DNA of 64,000 nucleotides, from NCBI RefSeq assembly GCF_003597395.2, contig NC_133771.1:128638117-128702116 (forward strand), in the 5' to 3' direction. Numbering within the stretch: position 1 is the stretch's first letter; each line of letters opens with the position of its first letter. A program made the position numbers and the translations under genes. Below the pieces are notes generated by a model, which searched no databases, was not told where the DNA came from, and worked only from the letters and a program-made list of their open reading frames with translations. This DNA comes from Chelonoidis abingdonii (taxonomy: Eukaryota > Chordata > Testudines > Testudinidae). Below, piece by piece: positions 23,800 through 34,366 of this stretch.

Positions 23800-25676
23800 G
23801 GGAAGCAATTGTTTGTCAGCAACAGTTTTCAGCGTGACCTTTGTAGTAGATTGGGAAGTTGGGCTTGTCATGTGCAATTGTCAGGACAGAATATTGCAGT
23901 ATGTAGTAGAACGTTGTCTCTTATATTCTGTTTGTTGTACTGTACTTGGCTTTTAGGATAGGCTGTTTTGTGAGCTATTTTATGTAGTGTTTAAGATTTT
24001 AAAAGATACTAAAAATATGTGGAAGCAGTCAGCTTAATAGAAGTATTGTTCTACTGTATTATCTGAACATGTATTGTCTTAGATGGTTATATATCAGGTA
24101 GCATAAAAGGGAAAGAAAGTGTTAACTGCTTATCAAGGGAAACTCTGCCTTATCTAGTCTCTTTACCCAGTAAATCAGTTACTATACTTCAGTTAAAGCA
24201 GCCAAATTTTATTCTAAGTTTCATTCTTGATGTAAGTCCCTTTTATGGGGTGGTCAGTCCTTATATTCCACTGATACATTTTCCACATTTGTGTGCACTG
24301 TTAACATCTGTGTACATAAGGGTGAAGTTAGAGTTCTGTGTGTGTACTGCACTGAGTTTCAACTCCATCACTACCTATCTTGCATGTAGGTATGATTTGA
24401 GACAGAGTCTGGGTGACATGGAAGTTGAAACAGTCTTCTTCTGATAGGTGGGCTGCTTGTGGCCAGCTCAGATCCATGCATTGTGGTGAAGGCTCTGTCT
24501 GTATTAAAATGTGCTGACAGTCAATGACTGAATACATGACAATGTGGTCTTGCCTCTTTCCTTTGGATACTCTTGATGCTGCAATATTTTTGTCTGTGTA
24601 ATATTAATATATTGCATACACATTTGTTTTACTAGATGTTGACTTGTACTGTTTTATATATAAACTGCATTGTCACAATTAAATAAACGAATCTGTGTTA
24701 GTATTTTTTTTAAAAATCCTTTAACTGGGGTTTTTATATTAACATCATCCACTCATTTGCACTGTCTTACAGATTTTTTTCTGAATGGCAAAGACCCTTT
24801 GTTTCATGAGGAATTATAATTTCATGAGACATTACTACTAACTCTCACCCCAGTAAAGCTGCCTGGCTCAATGTCTCTTGCTCTCTCTTTTTTTCTCCTC
24901 CGCCCCCAGGAGCAATCTTTTCTTTAGCTGAAATAACAAAACAAAAAAACCCTTCATTAAAATTAAAGATTTAGAAAATGAAGAAATGGTAGGTACTGGC
25001 AAAACAAGCTTTAGTAAACTGAATATACAAGACAAAAATGGCATTGAACTGTTCTCTTGAATTTAGTACCTTCCCCTGCTGCCTAATGCTTGTTCATGGT
25101 TGGCAAAAGAGGACTATTTTTCCTGCTTTCTCTACAACCAGTCACTTTTATCAAATTAGAATGAATGATTCTAAATTTAGAAAAAGTTCTTTTTACTCCT
25201 ATAGTAGAGGCTACTACACAAAAAAGCTGGCTTATCACTTCTATGAACATTTATCTTCCTGGTCAACAATTTAAACCAATTCAATATCTCGACTTTACTG
25301 ATGGCTTAGCAGTTAACATGTATTTTAATTGTTCTCATTCAGCTCTCAAATATTGTTAGGCAGGGTATGATTCTGGTATTTATTAACAGATGTCCTTGGC
25401 AGAGTGGCATCCACCTCGTTTGTACTTACACATCTACTATAACAGGTGGAGAAAGTGAGCAAGAAGAAGACGGAATAAGCCCCAGCTGCATCCATTTTTA
25501 TTACTGTCTGATTTAACTTTATCCTCCAATATATGCCCTTAAATTCCTTCCAGATTTAAACAGCATTAGTAGTAATACAGCTATTTGCTTGCAGTTTATC
25601 CAATGCAATACCAAAGGGCTTCTGAATATCATCTAAAATTATATTTAGAAATCTGTTCACTATTTTGACTGTGATG
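23800..25676. other. Unique intron
   Basis: AT-rich, with no recognised gene or mobile element. Confidence 0.5.
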
Positions 25677-25681
25677 GTGCC

Positions 25682-26084
25682 TGTAGCACGGTGGTCCCCT
25701 GCTCTTGCCTTGAAGGGCTTAAAACAGCCCAGGAGGAGGGCTTTGGCTGAGGCAAGAAGCCTGGGCTGAATGGGGAAAGTAGGCTCAGCTGTGGCCATGC
25801 CCCAATCAGGCCCAGCTGGCCCCTATAAGAAGCTGGGAGCCAGAAGCCCAAGCAGTCTCTCTCTAGCTTCCCAGCAGCCAGGCCCATCCCTCTCAACAGC
25901 TAGAGAGAGACTGCTTGGGCTTCTGGCTCCCAGCCTCTTATAGGGGCCAGCTGGGCCTGATTGGGGCATGGCCACAGCTGAGCCTACTTTCCCCATTCAG
26001 CCCAGGCTTCTTGCCTCAGCCACAGCCCTCCTCCTGGGCTGTTTTAAGCCCTTCAGGGCAAGAGCAGGGGACCACCCTGCTACA
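25682..26084. mobile_element. Palindromic insertion made of two LTR 5' ends, with 5-bp duplication
   Basis: Arms 25682-25868 and 25898-26084, each 187 bp, are inverse copies with only 4 mismatches I could count (about 98% identity), around a 29-bp spacer. The outer ends are TGTAG...CTACA. GTGCC stands directly on each side (25677-25681, 26085-26089), so the whole palindrome went in as one unit. Each arm matches the first ~190 bp of the solo LTR at 7518-8170, including the AAAACAGCC..GGAGGAGGGCT and TATAAG promoter parts. The spacer, read on the minus strand, continues the LTR of the right copy. The two open frames (25660-25896 minus, 25915-26196 plus) share protein because they are the same sequence; they are not genes. 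Confidence 0.9.
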
Positions 26085-26520
26085 GTGCCATTCATTTGTC
26101 AATATTTTCTTCAAAAACGGTCATCAGGACTGTCAAGTTCTTAACTGTTCGAAACAATCTTTTGCCAAATTCCGTTATACATCTTGGATGGAATGATTTT
26201 TGCCTCATCTGTTCTTAAGGGGAGCTGATACGCATCTGACAGTGGAAATGGATTTTTTGAGGACTTCCATGGAAATCTGAATTGAAAGACCCATCTTGAG
26301 TTAATTTTAAGAAATTTGCGTTGGTGAATTTTGCCTTTTTCTAGATCTTCCTAGCTAACAGATGGTTAGTTACCATCTCTGCAAAGCTAAAATATAGTTC
26401 AGCCATTGGAAACGTAATAGGGTACATTTGAAGAAACTGTTTTGTAATTAAGCAAAGTGTGATTAATGATTGTTTCTAAATTTTGTCTTCATAATGGCTG
26501 CTCTAGTCCATCACTTAGAG

Positions 26521-26861
26521 CAGTGGTCCCCAACCTTTTCGTCTGGTGGGCGCCAGACAAAGGACCACTGTGGTGGTGGAGCACCCACAAAAATGCCACC
26601 GAATTTTGGCGGCATTTTGGTGGCGACTCTTCTCGATGACACCACTTGCCATCCACAAGCGGCGTTATCGAGAGGCGTCCCTGCTGAAATTCGGGAGAGA
26701 CACTCTCGATGACGTCACTTATTGGTGATAAGTGGTGTCATGGAGAGGCATCTCCACTGAAACGCCGCTGAAATTCGGCAGCATTTCCGCGAGTGTTCTC
26801 CTGGGGGCCAGGATGCGGGTGCATGAAGATGCCCTTGGGGGCACTGCGTTGGGGACCACTG
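26521..26861. mobile_element. 341-bp hAT MITE
   Basis: Ends CAGTGGTCCCCAACC and GTTGGGGACCACTG form an inverted repeat. Flanking ACTTAGAG (26513-26520) and AGTTAAAG (26862-26869) agree in 6 of 8 bases, as for hAT. The GC-rich interior has its own sub-repeats (CCGAATTTTGGCGG / GCTGAAATTCGG) and no gene. Confidence 0.85.
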
Positions 26862-26869
26862 AGTTAAAG

Positions 26870-27420
26870 TCTGAAACCATAGGCTCTCTGTTAAGATGGC
26901 TGCTATTTCCATAAAGACTTCTCATATGGATATAAGTAGAGGTCTGCTTGGGCTTAATTTTAAAGCCTGGGTTAGTGTTGCTCCCTCCTGTTTGCAGGGT
27001 TGACTCAGCAGTGAAGTGCCCTGCTGCCACCAGACCTGGATGTTGCAGAGTGAGGGGCGGGTGCTGCTGTGATTCGTCAGCTCAGCACAGTAAAGGCGTG
27101 CGGGGCATGCAGCTGCTCCTTTGCTAACCCATGGGCAGGAGAAGGAGAACCCACCTAAGCTCAAGAGTGTCCAGTTATTTTCCCTTCCGACCCGACCCTT
27201 CCTACACCTGGCACATGTAATTGAGTACCATCAGATTCCAGGGCTCTAGAAGTAAGGTCACGCTTGGTGAAGTTGGCTATCATCTGGCTGATCTGAGGGA
27301 AGATGACTGCTTCCTGTGGTCTATGGTAGACAATTGAACTGAAAAGTGAGGCAGGAAACAGTGAGGCAGGATGGAGAAGTTCCAGATTTGCCACCCCAAA
27401 TGTTAAAAATCATGAATCAG
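26870..27420. other. Intron with a possible unidentified repeat
   Basis: The GC-richer piece 27000-27240 looks like repeat DNA, but I cannot name it. No coding evidence. Confidence 0.4.
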
Positions 27421-27424
27421 GCCA

Positions 27425-29280
27425 CACAAGGGCTAGAAACTTCTTTTTTTTAAATCTGAAAACTGAGATTGAGTGGAAACTAGGTCAGATTACAAAGGAT
27501 GAATATAAACAAATAACCTTAGTATGTAGGGACAGAATTAGAAAGTCTAAGGCACAAAAGAGGTTAAATTAGCTAGAGACATGAAGGGTAATAAGAAAAC
27601 ATTCTATAAATACATTAAAAGCAAGTGGAAGATCAGGGACAGGGTAAACCCGTTACTCAATGAGGAGGGGGAAACTAGAACAGAAAATATGGAAATGGCA
27701 GAAGTGCTAAGTGTTTTTGGTTTTCACCAAAAATATTGTAGCGATTGGATATCTTAATGAATGCCAGTGAAAATGAGGTAGGATCGGAGACTAAAATACG
27801 AGAAGAATTTAAAAAATAACAAGAAAGTTAGATGTATTTCATTAGGCCCTGATGACTTTAAGACATCTTAGAATACTGTAAAAAGTGGAATAAGGACAGC
27901 CCCAGGGAATTACAGACCAGTCATCTTAACTTCAGTATCTGGAAAGATAATGGAGCAAATAATTAAGCAATCAATTTCCAGACACCTAAAAGATAAGATA
28001 AGTAACAGTCAACATGGGTTTGTCGAGAACAAATCATGTCAAACCAACCTAATATCCTCCTCTGACAGGAAAACAAGCTTTGTGGATGGGGTGGGGTGGG
28101 GGGAAATGTGACATATCTCAACTTTAGTAAGGCTTTTGATGCTGTCTCATGTGACCTTTCATTAACAAACTAGAGATTATACAGCCTAGCTGAAACTACT
28201 ATAAGGTGGATGCACAATTGGTTAGAAAACCATTCCCAGAGTAGTCATCAGTGATTCACAGTCAAGCTGGAAGGTCATATCAAGTGGGATCCTGCAGGGA
28301 TCAGTTCTCATCTGGGTCTGTTGAATATCTTCATCAATGATTTAGATAATGGCATAGAGAATGCAGTTTTAAAGTTTGCGGATATCAAGCTGGGAGGGGT
28401 TGCAAGTAGGGTAACCAGATGTTCTGATTTTATAGGGACAGTCCTGATTTTTGGGTCTTTTTCCTATATAGGCTTCTATTACCCCCCCCCCCCCCCCAAT
28501 CCTGATTTTTCACACTTGCTCCTCTCTGGTCAGTCTAGTTGCAAGTGCTTTGGGGGATAGGATTAAAATTCAAAATGATCTGGACAACCTGGAGAAATGG
28601 AATGAAGAAAATAGGATGAAATTCAATAAGGATAAATGGCAAGTACTCCACTTAGGAAAGAACAATCAGTTGCACACATACAAAATGGGAAATGACTGCC
28701 TAGGAAGGAGTACTGCAGAAAGGGATCTGAGGGTCATAGTAGATCACTATTTAAGTATGAATCAACAGGGCAACAACTGTTGAAAAAAAAGCAAACATAA
28801 TTCTGGGAGGTATTGGCAGGAGTGTTGTAAATAAGATACAAGAAGTAATTCTTCTGTTCTATTCTATGTTGATTAGGCCTCAGCTGCAGTATTGTGTCCA
28901 GTTCAGGAAAGATGTGGACAAACTGGAGAAAGTCCAGAGAAGAGCAACAGAAATGGTTAAAGGTCTAGAAAACATGACCTGTGAGGGAAGATTGAAAAAA
29001 CTGGGTTAGTTTGGTCTGGAGAAGAGAAGACTTGAGGGGAGACGTAAATTTTCAAGTACATAAAAGGTTGTTACAAAGAGAAGGGAGAAAAAAAATAGTT
29101 CTCCTTAACTTATGAGGCTAGTGCACAAAGCAATGGGCTTAAGTTGCAGTGGAGTGGTTTAAGTTGGACATTAGGAAAAACTTCCTAACTGTCAGGGTAT
29201 TTTAGCACTGGAATAAATTGAAATGAGATTTTGTGAAATCTCTGTCATTAGAGGTTTTTAAGAGCTGTGATGGTCTAGAT
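27425..29280 (+). pseudogene. CR1 LINE ORF2 (reverse transcriptase) pseudogene
   Basis: A 5'-truncated CR1 with the RT in order. The linker before the RT is followed by AGGGAATTACAGACCAGTC (RT block 1) near 27905, CAACATGGGTTTGTCGAGAAC near 28010, a damaged LNFSKAFD block near 28120, GGGATCCTGCAGGGATCAGTT (the QGSVLG block) near 28285, and LKFADIKLGG near 28371-28400, where the second catalytic Asp of FADD is lost. After a MITE (28407-28537) the thumb continues (QNDLDNLEKWNEENRMKFN) to about 29278, where a hAT MITE begins. Stops and frameshifts make it inactive. Confidence 0.88.
28407..28537. mobile_element. 131-bp hAT MITE inside the CR1, perfect 8-bp duplication
   Basis: TAGGGTAACCAGA...TCTGGTCAGTCTA ends, flanked by GTTGCAAG on both sides (28399-28406 and 28538-28545). 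Removing the element and one copy restores the expected CR1 reading GGGTTGCAAGTGCTTTGG. A run of 16 C lies at 28482-28497. Sister of 9972-10095. Confidence 0.97.
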
Positions 29281-29720
29281 CAGGGGTTGGCAACCTTTCA
29301 GACGTGGTGTGCCAAGTCTTCATTTGTTCACTCTAATTTAAGGTTTTCCATGCCAGTAATACATTTTAACCTTTTTAGAAGGTCTCTCTCTATAAGTCTA
29401 TAAACTGTTGTATGTAGAGTAAACAAGTTTTTAAAATTGTTTAAGAAGCTTCATTTAAAATTAAATTAAAATGCAGATCTTATCAGTTTAGTGCAGTGGT
29501 TCTTAACCTGGGGTGCACAAACCCCTTGAGGCAGGGCCGATGCAAGGATATCTTGCACCCTAGACAAAACTTCCACCTTGCGCCCCTCCCCTCCATGTAC
29601 ATCGGTTCATTGAGGGGCAAATCCCAGCGAGCCTTTATAGATCCCAGGGGCCAGCTGTGCTCAGGGGCTGCTCCCCAGACCAGGTTCCCCCCTCCCAGCC
29701 GCTGAACTCCCCTGGGCAAA
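29281..29720. mobile_element. Cluster of three hAT MITE ends
   Basis: Three element starts follow closely: CAGGGGTTGGCAACC at 29281, CAGTGGTTCTTAACC at 29494 and GCAGGGCCGATGCAAGG at 29531. Matching right ends were not paired with confidence, so these are truncated or nested. Frames over 29483-29719 are accidental. Confidence 0.6.
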
Positions 29721-31249
29721 CTCAGATTTCCCTTTGTGGGAAGAGAATGACAGGATTCAGAAGTGTGCTGAGTTGTAGGGGCAGACTAAAGAGTGTCTAT
29801 CCTGAGTTTCTGGTGGGAGCCCTGTAACCCCACACTGGACTCAGTTAAATGGCTGTTATGTGACAACAGGATAAGAGAGAGGTAGGGTGGGCATATAGAA
29901 CCTCTGCCCAGTATGGAGTTAAGAAAGTAGAAGCTTGGTGTTGAATCCATCCATGACTGTCTTCATTCACCTGTGTGTCCTGATCAATGATAAATAACTT
30001 TCAGCATGCTGTTTATGAATTTAAATATCTTTGTGTGGATTTGCAGGTGACTGCAGAACCCGTGCACAGTTAAGATCTTTTTAAATCAGAAAAGATGTTG
30101 AAAACTAGACTTCAGCAATATTCCTCAAATCTGTGTAAACTTTAACACACTTGTGTGTCTTGGTATTTGTTAAAAGTGGCTGTGATTTGTACCTTGTGAT
30201 AGTTGAACATCTGTTAAACCTGCTTGTATTTCCATTTTTCTGTTCCTATTTCTATTCCCACTGCTGTTCCTCTGCATGGAACACAGAGAGGGATTTCTCT
30301 GCTGAATGTTAGTTTTCCACTTATTTAATATACCTGAATGATTTACAAGTAAAATTATCACTTCCCAGTGACATTGACGGGCTGTCAGAATAATGTATAC
30401 AATTAGGACATGAAGTTCAGGTTTATACTTCAGATTGGGCCAGCTGGTTGCTTCTCTTCCTATGTGTTAAAAATATCCTTTAATGTGTTCCCAAATGCCC
30501 AGGATACAATGAAGAAAAAAGTATTGCAGTGAAATTAAAAACAAAGTAATACCTGGCAAAAGATTGAACCTGTTAAAGGAACAGGTTTTACAGTATATTT
30601 GTTTAATAATTAGATCTATCTGAACTCCTTTCACATGCTTTATAGAAGGAGGAAAATTATCAAAAGCATCAGTACCAGATAAAAAATTATTTTAAGATTT
30701 AAATAAAATTTGTAAAGCTTACAAGTTGTAAAAACTAAATGAATTCCTGATAATGTGTATTAGAAAACTGCTGTATTCAAGAGTATACAGAACAGTATGT
30801 GGTAACATTTTCCCCATAGTAAAGTCACTCTAAAACAGCTTGACATTTAGGCAAGACAGTGTTTGTTTTTGTTTTAAATGGAGTAATTATGGTCAGTGTC
30901 TTAACCAGTGGAAAATAAAACAAAAAATGAATTAATGTTTGTGCATCCCACATGCTGTGAAATTAATATAATGTTCATTTACACCTGTAGGTATTCTATC
31001 AACTCAGCGTTATTTCCCCTTGTTACAAATATTTTAATGCATGCTACTTTGCACTTAAAGAATCTTGTTAATCAGATGATCTGAAAGCACTTTATTAATA
31101 TTAATCAAGCATCACAACATTCCTGTTAGGTAGGTAAATAGTCTGTTCGTTCTAGGGAGAGCCAGTGGCAGGACTGATTTGGATTGTTTGGGTTCCCATA
31201 CTATGCATTTCTTTATCTTGATGTTTAAATTGCTTTTAAATTTAACATT
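29721..31249. other. Unique AT-rich intron
   Basis: No gene, RNA or mobile element recognised. Confidence 0.5.
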
Positions 31250-31689
31250 TACCATATATACTAGTTCATTAGTCTGTTTGTTTATAAGTCGACCCCCCAA
31301 GATGTTTAGGTAAAAATAGCAAAAATTGTATGATCCTTTCATAAGCTGACCCTATATTTCCGGGGTTGGTAAACTTTGGCTCCTGACCGTCAGAGTACGT
31401 CGCTGGTCAGTTGGGATGTTTTGTTTACCTGGAGTGTCTGCGGGAATGGGGCCCTTCAGCTCCATGTGGCTGGGAAAGGTGAACCGCTGCCACAGGGAAC
31501 TGAGGGACTCCATGCCTGCAGAGGATCCAGGTAAACAAAATGACAATGTATTAAATATTCAATTCAATGATTCCGTAGAATTTAAAATCATCAAATTTTG
31601 GTGTAGACCCATTTATAAGCCGAATCCCACTCTTTAATGTGTCACTTTTATACCAAAAATATTAGGCTTATGAATGAGTATATATGGTA
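31250..31689. mobile_element. Tc1/mariner-like MITE with TA duplication
   Basis: The ends TACCATATATACTAGTTCAT and, inverted, TACCATATATACTCATTCAT pair over about 25 bp, followed on both sides by a TTATAAG-type block. The outermost TA on each side fits a TA target duplication. The middle (31370-31540) looks like a separate GC-rich insertion with GTTTACCTGG / CCAGGTAAAC as its ends. Confidence 0.7.
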
Positions 31690-32657
31690 CTCTGAATTTC
31701 CGTTGTTTTACAGCTTGTTTTAGAGATAATTTCAGCATTCCTGTAATGTTTTTTACCCTATAATACTGCTTTGTGTTCTCAACCTAACTCCCTCTTACTT
31801 AATTTTTGGTCTGGGAAATAAACACTTTTAAATGTTTTCATACATATTCCCAACCTTGTTCCTATATATTATATGGATATAAATTCCACAATGTAGTGAA
31901 TATGTAGATAATTGGAATTTCAGTGTTCAGAGTGGAACTAATTTTAAGAAACCACAGTGTGGATATATCAGGAACAGATCAGTGCTGAGTACAATTAATC
32001 TAATAAACAGTAATATAAATAATATCATCCCTTGTTGATGGCAGTCAGTTTCTTAGTGAACACTTAACACAAACACTAAACGGAGTAAAAACTGTAGTGT
32101 GTAAAATCTTCCTCCTTTATGACTGAAACTTGCAGCACACCAGAAATTCTGTTGGCCATTTTCTGTGTAAAGCTAGTGTGGGACCAATAGAAGAGAAATC
32201 TTTGTTTCTTAGTCCCTGGTCATGCAAAAGAGGATAAGCCCAGCATTCTGCTGACAGTTTTCTCTATTTAAAAACTGAAATTTACTCGTTTTTTTGCAAC
32301 TGTGTATATTTTCAGCATTTTATGTTGCTTAAATTATTTTTGTTCTCTCAGATGTTTTTGTATTCAGTAAATGTGTAAGAATTTTGGAAGGGGGTGTTTC
32401 AGGAAGAGATTGCTGTAGATTTTAATTTGGTAAATTGAGAGATGACTTTGGATATAATAGTGAAATTACTTTCTTGTGTAAAGATCGCACAAATATTTGA
32501 TCTACTTAGTCCACAAATGTTAGCCTTCTTGTCTTTACTTACATCAAGGATTTAGTGTAGGCTCTTATGCAACGTATGATGACATCTTAGAGCTGTAAAT
32601 ACATCTTGATAGATTTTTGAATAATTTTGTGATCGCTGTATTTAAAGAGAAGTAAAG
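31690..32657. other. Unique intron just upstream of the QKI exon
   Basis: This 1-kb stretch has no recognised mobile element, unlike most of the window. Sequence close to alternatively used exons is often conserved; this cannot be tested here. Confidence 0.5.
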
Positions 32658-32687
32658 ATTTTTTTCCCCTCCTCTCCTTTATTCCAG
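32658..32687 (+). promoter_or_regulatory. QKI: 3' splice site of the QKI exon
   Basis: A long uninterrupted pyrimidine stretch (from about 32659, mostly T then CCCCTCCTCTCC) leads to TTTATTCCAG, with the AG at 32686-32687. This is a strong acceptor and fixes the exon start at 32688. Confidence 0.9.
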
Positions 32688-32804
32688 TTCAATTTTGTGG
32701 GAAGAATCCTTGGTCCCAGAGGACTAACAGCTAAACAGCTTGAGGCAGAAACAGGATGCAAGATAATGGTCCGAGGAAAGGGCTCAATGAGGGACAAAAA
32801 GAAG
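32688..32804 (+). CDS. QKI: QKI (Quaking) internal coding exon, KH-domain core
   Basis: Quaking is a STAR-family RNA-binding protein that controls pre-mRNA splicing, mRNA stability, export and circular RNA formation by binding ACUAAY sites. This 117-nt exon reads without a stop in the frame of its first base and gives 39 residues, starting [12 protein letters not shown] and ending GSMRDKKK. That is the KH segment containing the GPRG loop that contacts RNA, roughly residues 96-134 of the ~340-residue protein. The residues differ clearly from the equivalents in Sam68/KHDRBS and SF1. The exon follows a pyrimidine-rich tract ending in CAG and is followed by GTAGGT. Both introns are phase 0, so skipping would keep the frame but remove the GPRG loop. 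Exon limits are inferred from splice signals and family knowledge. Confidence 0.95.
32723..32728 (+). promoter_or_regulatory. ACTAAC Quaking-type recognition core inside the QKI exon
   Basis: ACTAAC lies in the codons for Gly-Leu-Thr within the KH exon and is followed 3 nt later by TAAA. It equals the core of the Quaking response element (ACUAAY), but the TAAA is not a consensus UAAY half-site. Binding by QKI to its own transcript is possible and unproven; a hexamer will also occur by chance. Confidence 0.35.
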
Positions 32805-32810
32805 GTAGGT
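32802..32810 (+). promoter_or_regulatory. QKI: 5' splice site of the QKI exon
   Basis: The junction AAG|GTAGGT (GT at 32805-32806) is close to the U1 consensus. The exon ends after a complete AAG codon, giving a phase-0 junction. Confidence 0.9.
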
Positions 32811-32961
32811 TTTTGAAAAGCAGCAGTTTTCAGCATATGGTTTTTACATAAAGTATATAAGGCATACATTTTCCTAATGCACAATAACTGTGAAGACCTT
32901 AAAAACTATTTCTCCTACTTAACATTTTTTGCCATAAACTGTTACAATATATTTAATGTTC

Positions 32962-34366
32962 TTCTTTGAGTAGCATCCCTATGAGTGCTCCACTTCATCT
33001 GGAGAAACACCTGCAAAAGTAAGAGATTTCACCATTGGTCTTTCCAGCAGAAGTTCTCCCCATTTCTCTCTCCCCTCTCTACTGGTTTGGATTACCTGTT
33101 GAATTTTAAAAGTTGGGTCTTTCTGCGAGTGCCATCACAGTTTATTTGATTGTGGTTACAGCTTTTCATTCCCCCAGAGAGGGATTCTCAGTGTTTGCCC
33201 ACCCCACAACAGATAGATTCATCAAGGAGTTGATTAACTCTTTTTCTGTAGCTTAGAGAGCCCACACTTGCATGGGTTTTGAACTTGTTCCTTAATTGCC
33301 TAATGAAACCCTCCTTTGAACCATTGGCTAAATGTGCATTGCTACACCTGTCTTTTGAAGGCATCTTCCTTGGTAGCTATCACTTCTTCCTGGAGAGTTG
33401 GAGAATTAGGTGCGCTAAATGGCAGATCCTTCCTTGGCAGTTTTCTTCAAGGAAAAAGTATCTTTATGGCCACACCTGCCTAAAGTGTCTTCTGAGTTCC
33501 ACATTAACCAGGTTAGCCACATTCCATTTTTTGTCCTGAAGGCAGACCAGACCATGGAGGAAGTTGCCTTCCATAGCTTGGACATCAGAAGGGCATTACT
33601 TTGGTTCTGTCCACACAGAATGCTATCTAGAAAGTCTCCTAAACTGTTTGTCTTGTTTGTGGACAGATCCAAGGGACCCCCAGTTTCCATGCAGAGTTTC
33701 AAAGTATGTATCCAGATGTATTCTTCCTTGTTATTAGACTGGTCACAGTCAGCCCCCTTCTAAAATAGGTCACATTCAGCCCCCTCCTTATTACAAGATC
33801 CCAATCCAAGTCCATGCACTGTTGAAAAATATATCAGTTGCAGAAATTTGCAAGGCTGCAACTTGAGCATGAATTCATGCTTTTCCCAAACTCTATTCCC
33901 TGGTATGTGCTTCCAGGTCAGATGCTGCTGTTGGCAAGGCAGTCCGGTTGGTATTAAATTCAGCTCCAAAGGTCACTTCCTCCTGCCATGAGTACTATTT
34001 TGGGAGTCAACTGAAGTGGAGCACCCACTTCAAGACACTACTCGAAGAAGGAGAGGCTACCTACTTTGTACAGTAACTGGAATTCTTTGAGACCTGTTTT
34101 TCTGTCAGTGCTCCACTACTTCCCCTTCGAGTCTCATCTTGAGAGACTTGGCAGAGAAGGAACTGGGAGCAGTTCTTATCCTTGATATAGGGCGTGAGGA
34201 GGTCTGGAGCTTGTGAATGGGCCAAATGGGCACTGCAACTGAAAATCTCAGATCAAATGCACTTAGGGTATATGTGCACCTGAAATGCACATAGGGCACA
34301 CATAGGGGCAGACATCTTGAAGAAGTCCAGTTACTGTGGAAGGTAAGTAACCTCTCCTTTTTGCAG
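32962..34366 (+). mobile_element. DIRS element C, internally deleted
   Basis: It begins CTTCTTTGAGTAGCATCCC with ATGAGTGCTCCACTTC, a DIRS 5' end, 157 bp after the QKI exon. Gag and RT are missing. A tyrosine-recombinase remnant follows. The 3' part shows the ICR (GAAGTGGAGCACCCACTTC, GACACTACTCGAAGAAGG, at 34012-34050) and a terminal segment ending ATCTTGAAGAAGTCCAGTTA and GGTAAGTAACCTC near 34355. Confidence 0.8.
33330..34000 (+). pseudogene. DIRS C tyrosine-recombinase pseudogene
   Basis: A 114-residue open frame (33419-33763) reads KEKVSLWPHLPKVSSEFHIN, then VAFHSLDIRRALLW, RKSPKLFVLFVDRSKGPPVS and MQSFKVCIQMY. This is the middle of a DIRS recombinase (usual form: KV.LRPHPKFLPKV.SEFH.NQ, HSLDVRRAL, SPRLFV...RSKG.PVS). 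After a frameshift, LQKFARLQLEHEFM near 33840 corresponds to the ICKAATW block. The HxxR motif itself falls in a damaged part. Not active. Confidence 0.8.

Larger units (their letters stand above)
1..32687 (+). other. QKI: QKI intron preceding the KH exon (partial, 5' end outside window)
   Basis: No other stretch here gives QKI-like protein with splice sites on either strand. The neighbouring upstream QKI exon, which should encode the residues just before the KH core, was looked for and not seen. The sequence is AT-rich intron with many mobile elements, listed separately. Confidence 0.8.

Noticed and set aside
25660..26196. Two open frames with almost the same protein on opposite strands, as if a duplicated gene pair
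   Set aside because: They are the two arms of the LTR palindrome read outward/inward; the shared protein is a by-product.
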